Below, in pieces: positions 57,032 to 64,000 of a DNA stretch of 64,000 nucleotides. Source of the stretch: Neobacillus sp. PS2-9 (GTDB lineage: Bacteria > Bacillota > Bacilli > Bacillales > Cytobacillaceae); NCBI RefSeq assembly GCF_030915525.1, contig NZ_CP133269.1, positions 831,001 through 895,000 of the forward strand. Direction: 5' to 3'. A program made the position numbers and the translations under genes. Within the stretch, counting starts at the first letter, position 1; each line of letters begins with the position of its first letter. The notes beneath the pieces are model-generated. The model saw only the letters and a program-made list of their open reading frames with translations, made no database searches and had not been told where the DNA came from.

Positions 57032-57200
57032 TTTTCTTAGGATTTTTCCAAAAAAGAAGATGAGTTGACAAATTTCGCTAGCATTTATACAAGTCACTCC
57101 CAAACATAGTTTGAAAGTCACGAGATTTATTAAGGCTATATACCTGAATTTTTACCATTTTTTCAGAAAAATCAAATAAAAAGTCGAATATGGTCAGTAT

Positions 57201-57229
57201 TTGAAACATTCCTGTAATACTATTAATAA
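57201..57229 (+). promoter_or_regulatory. Possible promoter of the NlpC/P60 gene
   Basis: TTGAAA, 17 bp, TAATAA, about 85 bp before the ATG. The remaining gap 57032-57200 holds no other recognisable feature. Confidence 0.45.
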
Positions 57230-57313
57230 ACAACTGTAAATTAAAACTAGCAACTTTTATGAGATACTATAAATAATTAATAGAGAGAGAGAAAAAGAAA
57301 CACGGAGGTTATC

Positions 57314-58060
57314 ATGAAGAAGTTTATAGTCAGTGGTCTACTATCATGTTCTTTACTCTTGAGCGGATTTATTGGTGGACAGAAAACAGAAGCAGCATCA
57401 TTTGGAGATAAGGTTACAGATATAGCACTTGAATACATTGGAGTTCCTTATGTATGGGGAGGCACATCACCGAGTGGATTTGATTGCTCTGGTTTTACGA
57501 GTTATACATACAAGCAAGCGGGTATTACTATCCCACGAACAGCTTCTGATCAATACACTAGAGGGCAAGCGGTTTCGAAAAGTAACTTACAAGAAGGAGA
57601 TTTAGTTTTCTTTAGTACATATAAGGCTGGAGCTTCTCATGTGGGTATTTATTTAAGTGACAATAAGTTTGTTCATGCGTCATCAAATGGTGTAAAAGTT
57701 AGTTCTCTGTCAGAATCTTATTACTCATCAACATATATTGGTTCTAAACGTATTGGGAATACCACGAATGGTTGGGTTCTTTCAAATAAAAAGTGGTACT
57801 TCTATAAAAATAGTGTAAAACAGACTGGATGGTTGAAAGATAACAGCGAATGGTATTATTTGGACACAGACGGTGAAATGGCTACTGGTTGGTTATATTG
57901 GCATAATGATTGGTATTATATGTATTCAAGTGGTTCTATGAGTACGGGTTGGATATATTCAGGTGGAAAATGGTATTATCTATACTCCGATGGAACCATG
58001 GCTAAAAGCACAACCATTAGTGGGTATAAATTGAACAGTAATGGGGCTTGGATTCAATAA
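57314..58060 (+). CDS. NlpC/P60 endopeptidase with choline-binding-type repeats
   Basis: A 248-residue secreted peptidase. Signal peptide 1-27 with AEAAS. The NlpC/P60 domain (about 30-150) has the nucleophile Cys58 in FDCSGFTSY, His109 in ASHVGIYL and a third polar site in FVHASS. Five aromatic repeats (about 153-248, EWYYLDTDGEMATGW pattern) follow, with the same GYKLNSNGAWIQ ending as the proteases. It should cleave D-gamma-Glu to diamino acid bonds in stem peptides. GGAGG precedes ATG 57314. The enzyme-then-repeats order resembles pneumococcal choline-binding hydrolases. Confidence 0.92.
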   Translation: MKKFIVSGLLSCSLLLSGFIGGQKTEAASFGDKVTDIALEYIGVPYVWGGTSPSGFDCSGFTSYTYKQAGITIPRTASDQYTRGQAVSKSNLQEGDLVFFSTYKAGASHVGIYLSDNKFVHASSNGVKVSSLSESYYSSTYIGSKRIGNTTNGWVLSNKKWYFYKNSVKQTGWLKDNSEWYYLDTDGEMATGWLYWHNDWYYMYSSGSMSTGWIYSGGKWYYLYSDGTMAKSTTISGYKLNSNGAWIQ

Positions 58061-58075
58061 GCAAAATAAGTACAA

Positions 58076-58109
58076 AAAGCGAAACCATTTAAGAAGGTTT
58101 CGTTTTTTA
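58076..58109 (+). terminator. Terminator of the NlpC/P60 gene
   Basis: AAAGCGAAACC and GGTTTCGTTTTTT form a stem of eight or more pairs and a T-run. Confidence 0.82.
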
Positions 58110-58198
58110 TTTTCAAATAAATATTAGTTAATTAATGAACAAAAGGGTAAAATTCGACATCATTTGCGGCTCACAGTTTCTTTTAGTGCTGTTATTTG

Positions 58199-58214
58199 TT
58201 ACAATTAGTTGTAA
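58199..58214. promoter_or_regulatory. Palindrome TTACAATTAGTTGTAA before the polymer cluster
   Basis: A perfect 6-4-6 inverted repeat about 100 bp before the dehydrogenase start codon. It may be an operator. Promoter hexamers around it are weak. Confidence 0.4.
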
Positions 58215-58314
58215 AAATTTAATTGTCATACCTTATTGAAGGGTAGATCTCATCATCAAGGTAAAATATATGATTATAGTCATTCAAAGTATGTCTGGAA
58301 AGGAAGTTTACTTC

Positions 58315-59589
58315 ATGAGTAAAATTTGTGTCATCGGCCTTGGTTATATCGGTCTTCCTACATCTGTTATGTTTGCTAATAATGGCATTCAGGTTCACGG
58401 TGTAGACGTAAATGCTGCGGCAGTTGAAAAAATCCAAAATAAACAGCTTCATATCGAAGAAAATGGACTAGAGGAGCGCCTGATTGCAGCAATCGACAGC
58501 GGTAATTTTACTGTTTCAACTACACCGGTAAAAGCTGATGTCTTTATCATAGCCGTTCCATCACCAATTAACTCTGATAAAACAGCAGATATGAAATATG
58601 TTCAAGCAGCTACAAAATCTATCGTTCCTTATCTTGAAAAGGGAAACCTTGTCATTCTTGAGTCAACTGTTCCTCCAAGAACGGTAGAAGACGTAATGAT
58701 TCCAATCTTAAAAGAAAGCGGACTCGAAATCGGAACAGAACTACTTGTTTCTCACTCCCCTGAACGAGTTATTCCAGGTCGTGTATTCGAAGAGCTTGTA
58801 AATAATAGCCGTATTGTTGGTGGAATTAACGAAGAATCATCTGAAAAGACAGCTGAGCTTTATCGTGCCTTTGTTAAAGGTGAAATTTTCTTAACTGATG
58901 CGACAACAGCCGAGATGGTAAAGGTTATTGAAAATACGTACCGCGATGTCAACATTGCATTTGCCAATGAGCTTGCACGAATCAGTGAAAAAATCGGCGT
59001 GAATGTGTGGGATGCAATTAAGCTTGCGAATCATCACCCACGTGTAAATATCCACTTACCGGGACCTGGGGTTGGCGGACATTGTATCGCAGTTGATCCA
59101 TGGTTCCTAGTGGAGCAGGATCCAGAAAATGCACAAATCATTCACCTTTCACGTAAAACAAATGATTCTATGCCGCTTTATGTGGCTAATAAAGTCAAAA
59201 CGATTAGCGAGCAACACCAAATCACAAATCCTAAAGTAGCCGTTTTAGGGTTATCGTTTAAGGCTAATATTGATGATATGCGTGAAAGTCCATCTGTTGA
59301 AGTTATTCATCACTTAAAAGAGCTGAATCTTGAATTTACTGCTTTTGATCCACATATTAAGGAGCAGAAAATTCCTCAGCAAACGTTACAATTGGAAGAA
59401 GCATTAAAGAATGCAGATATCGTTCTTATTTTAACAGAGCATGATGAGTTTAAAATACTTGATCCGAAGCAAACAGCGAACCTGGTTCGTTCAAAAATTG
59501 TTTTAGATACAAAAAATTGCCTTCCACGCGAAGCTTGGGTAAATGCAGGTTTTGACGTTCGCTTATTAGGGGATTCTAAAAATAGTTAA
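58315..59589 (+). CDS. UDP-N-acetyl-D-mannosamine dehydrogenase-type enzyme
   Basis: A 424-residue nucleotide-sugar dehydrogenase. ATG 58315 follows GGAAAGGAAG; an in-frame ATG at 58270 has no such signal. The Rossmann motif is GLGYIGLPT (8-16), and VPSPINSDKTADM marks the WecC type, not the glucose type. The catalytic Cys257 is in GPGVGGHCIAVDPW. It likely makes UDP-ManNAc uronate, or the GlcNAc version, for a surface polymer. It differs clearly from the ugd product at 10.7 kb. No epimerase is in the window. Confidence 0.87.
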   Translation: MSKICVIGLGYIGLPTSVMFANNGIQVHGVDVNAAAVEKIQNKQLHIEENGLEERLIAAIDSGNFTVSTTPVKADVFIIAVPSPINSDKTADMKYVQAATKSIVPYLEKGNLVILESTVPPRTVEDVMIPILKESGLEIGTELLVSHSPERVIPGRVFEELVNNSRIVGGINEESSEKTAELYRAFVKGEIFLTDATTAEMVKVIENTYRDVNIAFANELARISEKIGVNVWDAIKLANHHPRVNIHLPGPGVGGHCIAVDPWFLVEQDPENAQIIHLSRKTNDSMPLYVANKVKTISEQHQITNPKVAVLGLSFKANIDDMRESPSVEVIHHLKELNLEFTAFDPHIKEQKIPQQTLQLEEALKNADIVLILTEHDEFKILDPKQTANLVRSKIVLDTKNCLPREAWVNAGFDVRLLGDSKNS

Positions 59590-59663
59590 TGGATAATTAC
59601 TGCGGCTGAACCTAAGCCGCAGTTCATTTCGTATATGAAGTCCAAATAATACAGGTGGTACAT

Positions 59664-60371
59664 ATGAAGGAAAATTTCCTCGGGGTGGATGTTTGTAATT
59701 ATGATTATGATCAGCTTGCCTCGTTATTGATGAAGGATATCGAAACGAAAAAAAAATCATTTATAGTTGCCATTAATCCGGAAAAAATTATGAAGGCCCA
59801 AGAAGATGTGGAGCTTAGAAAACTGTTGAACCGCGCTGATTATCAAATTCCAGATGGGATTGGAGTCATCTTAGCGTCCAAGCTAAAGGGTGGTCAAGTG
59901 AAAAGCCGGGTAACAGGGATTGATATGATGTTGAAGCTGTGTCAAACAGCTGCTGCACAAGGAAAGCGCATTTTCTTATATGGTGGAAAACCAGGAGTGG
60001 CTGATGCGGCCAAAGCAGAGCTGGAAAAGCAAATCCCTGGCATTAACATTGTAGGTACACTTCATGGTTATGAAAAAGATGAAGAAGTGATTATCAAGAC
60101 GATTAATCAGCATGATCCTGAAATTATGTTCGTTGCACTTGGCAGTCCAGCACAAGAATATTGGATTGTCAATCATATGGATCAAGTGGCACCTTACGTG
60201 TTTCAAGGAGTCGGCGGTTCCTATGATGTCATATCAGGGAATCTGAAACGGGCGCCTGAAGTATTTCAGTCCCTTGGTCTTGAATGGTTTTACCGACTTG
60301 TGAAAGAACCTTGGCGCTGGAAAAGGCAGCTAATTTTACCAAAGTTTCTATTAAGAACGTTAAAAAAATAA
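59664..60371 (+). CDS. WecG/TagA/CpsF-family glycosyltransferase
   Basis: A 235-residue GT26 enzyme. ATG 59664 is chosen behind AGGTGG. INPEKIMKAQED (about 38-49), IPDGIGVILASKL (about 68-80, with the conserved Asp) and RVTGIDMM are hallmarks. FLYGGKPGVADAA near 105 and ALGSPAQEYWI near 160 are also typical. TagA adds ManNAc to GlcNAc-lipid in wall teichoic acid linkage; WecG adds ManNAcA. The neighbouring dehydrogenase favours the uronate version. The C-terminal basic helix fits membrane contact. Confidence 0.87.
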   Translation: MKENFLGVDVCNYDYDQLASLLMKDIETKKKSFIVAINPEKIMKAQEDVELRKLLNRADYQIPDGIGVILASKLKGGQVKSRVTGIDMMLKLCQTAAAQGKRIFLYGGKPGVADAAKAELEKQIPGINIVGTLHGYEKDEEVIIKTINQHDPEIMFVALGSPAQEYWIVNHMDQVAPYVFQGVGGSYDVISGNLKRAPEVFQSLGLEWFYRLVKEPWRWKRQLILPKFLLRTLKK

Positions 60372-60382
60372 CATCAGAGGCC

Positions 60383-60414
60383 TTTCTCGATTTTAAAAGG
60401 GAGAGGCTTTTAGT
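60383..60414 (+). terminator. Weak terminator or attenuator between glycosyltransferase and licD
   Basis: GCCTTTCTC and GGGAGAGGC form nine pairs (two G-U) over an A/T-rich loop, then CTTTTAG. The short T-run suggests partial read-through. Confidence 0.5.
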
Positions 60415-60433
60415 TCATGGAAGAAGGGGAAGA

Positions 60434-61177
60434 ATGATGGCAACGTTTGTTGACAATTTAATCAAACAATTACGCGCCAGTAAATTCTATGGGGTAGCTA
60501 AAAATAATCCGGTTTTAATAAAAATGAAAAGAAAATATGATAAAGTACAATACCAAAAGCAGAAGGATATGGTCCATGTTTACGGTATGCAAACCTTGAA
60601 ATATATGAAAGAAGGTTTTGCAGAAATCGGAGAAGAATTCTGGCTCGATTATGGGACGTTGCTTGGTGCAGTAAGAGAGAAGGACTTTATTGGGCACGAC
60701 AAGGACCTTGATATTGGCTGCTTTAATTTTGATGACCAAACGAAAGCAAAGCTTGTTAAGGTGTTAGAGAAAAAAGGGGTAAAGCTTTACAAACAATATG
60801 AAATGGACGGAAAGATTTTTGAACAGGCCTTTCATTATAATGGCTTACATATTGATATCTTCTATTATTGGAAGACCGGTGAGGATAAAATTTGGTGTTA
60901 TTTTAGTGATATCGGCACGAAGATGGAGTTTGAAAATCATTCGGACTATCAAATTGCTAAAGGGTATCGCACCCAATCCGTTACCTCCCGTTTTACGGGG
61001 TTAATGGACTATGAATTTAAAGGTGAACTGTTTAAGATTCCTTCAAACTATCATGAGTATTTGGTTGATAACTACGGGACAAGCTATATGAAAAAAGATG
61101 AGAACTGGGTTGCAGGAGAATCACCAGATAATATTAAGCTGGTTGATAAACCGGTTATTGTAAAGGAATATATTTAG
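60434..61177 (+). CDS. licD: LicD-family phosphotransferase
   Basis: About 247 residues, with two adjacent ATG codons (60434 and 60437) behind AGGGGA; the second has better spacing. The LicD signature WLDYGTLLGAVREKDFIG is followed by HDKDLDIG, with metal-binding Asp89, Asp91 and Asp93. LHIDIFYYW near 140 supplies the second acidic site. The family moves phosphocholine, or a similar group, from CDP-choline to a sugar of a surface polymer. The lic operon lies 7 kb upstream. The longer upstream frame overlaps the preceding gene and is not credible. Confidence 0.85.
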   Translation: MMATFVDNLIKQLRASKFYGVAKNNPVLIKMKRKYDKVQYQKQKDMVHVYGMQTLKYMKEGFAEIGEEFWLDYGTLLGAVREKDFIGHDKDLDIGCFNFDDQTKAKLVKVLEKKGVKLYKQYEMDGKIFEQAFHYNGLHIDIFYYWKTGEDKIWCYFSDIGTKMEFENHSDYQIAKGYRTQSVTSRFTGLMDYEFKGELFKIPSNYHEYLVDNYGTSYMKKDENWVAGESPDNIKLVDKPVIVKEYI

Positions 61178-61182
61178 GAATG

Positions 61183-61216
61183 GAAGGGCTGTCTCTGTGG
61201 CGGGCCTTTGCCTTTT
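61183..61216 (+). terminator. Weak hairpin between licD and the first flippase
   Basis: AAGGGC and GGCCTTT-type arms pair with a loop of about 12 bases, then GCCTTTTG. It resembles the weak hairpin before licD. Confidence 0.4.
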
Positions 61217-61233
61217 GATTTGAGGGTTGTTTT

Positions 61234-62688
61234 ATGCAAAAGTCGTTAATAAAAAACGCAATCTATAAAATTACGTTAAACTTCTTTAATCTAATTTTAC
61301 CTGTATTAATTGGAGCCTATGTTTATCGTACATTAGGCTCGGATGCCATCGGAAGAGTAAAGTACGGGGAAACGATTTTTAACTATTTCTTTATTTTTGC
61401 GGCCTTTGGGATCTATCAATATGGACTTCGTGAGGTTAGTCGAATCAAGAATGATAAGCAAAAGGTAGCACAACTATTTACCAGCTTATTTACTTTCAGC
61501 TTACTGACAAACGTTGTCTCCTTAATTACCTATATGGCTGTCGCCTATTTCGGTTATGGGGAAAAGGCATTATTCCCTGTGTTAATGGTGTATGCGATCA
61601 ACTTTTTCTTCAATATTTTCTATGTTGAATGGGTAAACGAAGCCTACGAAGATTATGGCTTTATTACCATTAAGACGATCGCAGTGAAGATCGTCTATGT
61701 CATATTGTTGTTAACCTTCATTAAAGGCACGGATGACTACCTTATATTTGTCGGACTATTAGTGCTATCAACTGGTTTAAATAACGTGATTAGTTATTTT
61801 TATGTGAAAAGTAGAGTGAAATTTGACTTTTCAAACTTACATTTCCGACCGCATCTCAAGCCGTTATTTCTAGTCGTTATTTTTTCAAACGGTAACATCC
61901 TGTACACGCAGCTGGACCGGTTTATGCTTGGGGAATTCGTCAGTGAAAAATCCGTTTCCTATTATACCTTGGCACAGCAAATCGCCACGATGATTAATGC
62001 GTTGATGTTAAGTATCATTCAGGTGACGATTCCAAGGCTGTCATTCTTATTAGGTGGGGAAAATGAGGAGCAGTACCTTGACCTGCTAAAGAAAATTACC
62101 AAAATCTATTCTGCCTTGCTGTTTCCAGCGGCGATTGGGCTTTACGCTATTGCAGACCTGGGGGTTATTATCTATGGGGATAAAGAATTTAGAGCTGCAG
62201 GCCCGGTTCTATCTATTTTTGCCCTCTATATGATTACGATTGGATTTGAATCCATTTTATCCAATCAGGTCATCTATATTAAAAAGAAAGAAAATATCCT
62301 TGTTCGCTTAATTTTTGTCTGTGGAATAGCCAATCTAGCGCTGAATTTTGGCTTCTTATATTTAGGCATCCTAGATGCGAAAACTGCCATCCTGACGACG
62401 GCAATTGCCAACGTGTTACTGATTGCCAGTGAATACGTTTATATTAGGAAGTATCTTAAAATTCCAATTCAGTTACTCTCATGGACAAACCTGAAATATC
62501 TTGTCTACTCACTGCCGTTTATTCTTATTTCCCTGGCCATTCGCTCGGTTGTCAGCGGAACGATTACCCTATTCGTTCTTATCATTGCAGCCTGTGGTCT
62601 ATACTATATATTGATTTTATTCCTCACAAGAGATGAAATCGTTACTTTAATTACTTCTAAAATAAAGGGTAAATTGTTGAAAAAATAA
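61234..62688 (+). CDS. Polysaccharide flippase, Wzx/MOP type, first copy
   Basis: A 484-residue membrane protein with 12-14 spans spread over the full length. N-terminal LPVLIGAYVYRTLGSDAIG and the middle LDRFMLGEFV (about 230-240) are typical of O-antigen or teichuronic acid flippases. It would move lipid-linked repeat units across the membrane. GAGGG lies about seven bases before ATG 61234. It follows licD in the same direction. Confidence 0.88.
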   Translation: MQKSLIKNAIYKITLNFFNLILPVLIGAYVYRTLGSDAIGRVKYGETIFNYFFIFAAFGIYQYGLREVSRIKNDKQKVAQLFTSLFTFSLLTNVVSLITYMAVAYFGYGEKALFPVLMVYAINFFFNIFYVEWVNEAYEDYGFITIKTIAVKIVYVILLLTFIKGTDDYLIFVGLLVLSTGLNNVISYFYVKSRVKFDFSNLHFRPHLKPLFLVVIFSNGNILYTQLDRFMLGEFVSEKSVSYYTLAQQIATMINALMLSIIQVTIPRLSFLLGGENEEQYLDLLKKITKIYSALLFPAAIGLYAIADLGVIIYGDKEFRAAGPVLSIFALYMITIGFESILSNQVIYIKKKENILVRLIFVCGIANLALNFGFLYLGILDAKTAILTTAIANVLLIASEYVYIRKYLKIPIQLLSWTNLKYLVYSLPFILISLAIRSVVSGTITLFVLIIAACGLYYILILFLTRDEIVTLITSKIKGKLLKK

Positions 62689-62754
62689 GCAGTTTTCATT
62701 GCATTTATATCTTAAGCAAAACTTAAGGAAACTTTAATATTGTGTATACAGTTG

Positions 62755-62765
62755 TCCGCTATAAT
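62755..62765 (+). promoter_or_regulatory. -10 element before the second flippase
   Basis: A perfect TATAAT (62760-62765) lies about 31 bp before the ATG, with no strong -35 box. Upstream CTTAAG occurs twice (62712 and 62723 region). A separate promoter for the second flippase is possible. Confidence 0.4.
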
Positions 62766-62795
62766 CATGGATAAAGTCAAAATTTGAGGTTTATT

Positions 62796-64000
62796 ATGTC
62801 TACTTTAAAGAAGAATTTCCTTTACGTACTGCTTCAACAATTTGTCTTGCTTGGGCTGCCTTTTTTAACTATCCCATATATTTCGAGGATCTTGGGCCCA
62901 CAAGGTGTGGGACATTATAGTTATAGTTTTTCTTACATTACCCTTTTCATAAATGTATTTCTTCTTGGATCCAACTTGTATGCCATCAGGGAAATCGCAA
63001 ATGTGAAAGCAGATGGGCAACAGTTATCTCGTTCCTTTAGCGAAATATTTCTTATACGTACGGGATTATTAGCAATAGCAACGGTTATTTATTTTGTTTG
63101 CGTTCCACTCATTTGGAATGGAGATGCTGTTTTTTTCTGGCAGTCACTCCATTTAATTGGCGCATTTTTTGATATTACCTGGCTGTTCCAAGGGCTGGAA
63201 CAATTCAAGAAGGTGGTTACTCGGAATATTACGCTCAAGCTGTTGGGCTTTGGAAGTGTGTTTATTTTTGTAAAAGATGAAAAGGATCTTGTTTTATATA
63301 CCATTATAATGGGAGCAGCTGTAATCGTTGGGAATGTGGCTCTGTTTTACCGATTACATGAATATGTTCGTTTGACGGTAACAAACCTCGTTTACAAAAC
63401 ACATTTTATACAGATGTTAATTCTATTCATCCCTAGCTTTTCAGCTATGATATATTCTGTATTGGATAAAACCATGCTCGGGATTATGTCCACAACGGCT
63501 CAGGTAGGCTTTTACGAACAATCCTATAAAATTGTTTATATGATTTCATCTCTGATTAATATTTCAGGAGTCGTCATGCTGCCGCGGACTTCTTCTCTTA
63601 TTGCAGAGGAGAGGTTTGAAAAGCTAAGGCAGGTGCTAAGGGATGGGGTCACCTTTACTGTGTTTCTAGTTCTGCCAATCACCTTTGGATTTTTACTTAT
63701 TTCTAAGGATTTTGTGCTGTGGTTCTTGGGAAGTAAATTTGAGGCAAGCGTTAGGATTGCGATGATTATGGCACCGATTATTATATTTAAGTCATTAGGT
63801 GTCATCTTCGGTTCCTGGTACCTGGTTCCTATGAAAAAGAATAAAGAGTATACATTGCCAATCGTTATTGGCGCGCTATTGAACTTTGTTCTAAATCTAA
63901 TGCTGATCCCACGCTATGGTGGTGCGGGAGCGGCCATTGCGACGACAGTAACAGAAGGATTAATATTAGCCATTCAATTATGGTTCTTAAGAGGTGTTCT
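62796..64000 (+). CDS. Polysaccharide flippase, Wzx/MOP type, second copy (runs off the window)
   Basis: At least 401 residues from ATG 62796, open to the window end. The N-terminus MSTLKKNFLYVLLQQFVLLG is followed by PYISRILGPQGVGHYSYSFS, a standard flippase opening, and LDKTMLGIMS appears near 225. Ten or more spans are visible. The LMLIPRYGGAGAAIAT segment near 370 is also typical. It is not a close copy of the first flippase: the segments differ throughout. Two flippases in a row suggest two polymers or a locus boundary. Ribosome binding site is weak (GAGG, 62787-62790). Confidence 0.85.
   Translation, partial: MSTLKKNFLYVLLQQFVLLGLPFLTIPYISRILGPQGVGHYSYSFSYITLFINVFLLGSNLYAIREIANVKADGQQLSRSFSEIFLIRTGLLAIATVIYFVCVPLIWNGDAVFFWQSLHLIGAFFDITWLFQGLEQFKKVVTRNITLKLLGFGSVFIFVKDEKDLVLYTIIMGAAVIVGNVALFYRLHEYVRLTVTNLVYKTHFIQMLILFIPSFSAMIYSVLDKTMLGIMSTTAQVGFYEQSYKIVYMISSLINISGVVMLPRTSSLIAEERFEKLRQVLRDGVTFTVFLVLPITFGFLLISKDFVLWFLGSKFEASVRIAMIMAPIIIFKSLGVIFGSWYLVPMKKNKEYTLPIVIGALLNFVLNLMLIPRYGGAGAAIATTVTEGLILAIQLWFLRGV

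Overview
The window is chromosomal DNA of a low-GC, endospore-former-type Firmicute. The 16S and 23S sequences, purine-rich ribosome binding sites, frequent TTG and GTG starts and SigA-type promoters all fit Bacillaceae. A Neobacillus-like genus is my best guess from the general look of the 16S gene and the Cu nitrite reductase; this is inference, not a database result.

Layout. 0-3 kb: a VanY-type carboxypeptidase lipoprotein, a c-di-GMP-I (GEMM) riboswitch in front of a 59-residue ORF, and a nirK lipoprotein gene with an Fnr-type box. 3.0-3.2 kb: a cluster of DnaA-box-like nonamers, all on one strand and mostly 21 bp apart. 3.4-12.7 kb: nagZ, several repeat families, an ABC transporter plus two-component operon of the yvfRSTU type, galU-ugd, and a LysE-type exporter. 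12.8-18 kb: a complete rrn operon (16S-23S-5S, no spacer tRNA) with two promoters and a terminator. 18-35 kb: a large divergent cluster. Leftward it encodes a secreted vWA protein, a 1130-residue tubulin-like GTPase, a 785-residue protein of unknown family, a membrane vWA protein, a small beta-rich protein, a zinc-ribbon GTPase and a GAP1-like membrane protein. Rightward it encodes a 49-residue membrane peptide, a zinc-ribbon membrane protein and a membrane-anchored TPR-like protein. 35-38 kb: small membrane and hypothetical genes and two copies of a MITE-like element.

38-64 kb is a cell-surface locus. Five secreted proteins carry choline-binding-type repeats: two tandem S8 proteases, two GH73 glucosaminidases and one NlpC/P60 peptidase. 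They surround a lic operon (an HTH-nucleotidyltransferase-choline-kinase fusion, LicB-like permease, LicC-like cytidylyltransferase). A polymer cluster follows: UDP-ManNAc-type dehydrogenase, WecG/TagA glycosyltransferase, LicD-like phosphotransferase and two flippases. Together these could take up choline, activate it, attach it to a wall polymer, and hold hydrolases and proteases on it, as in pneumococcus.

The two most notable items are the tubulin-like/vWA/GTPase/GAP1 cluster, whose role I cannot name, and the apparently complete phosphocholine decoration and choline-binding locus in a Bacillus-type genome.
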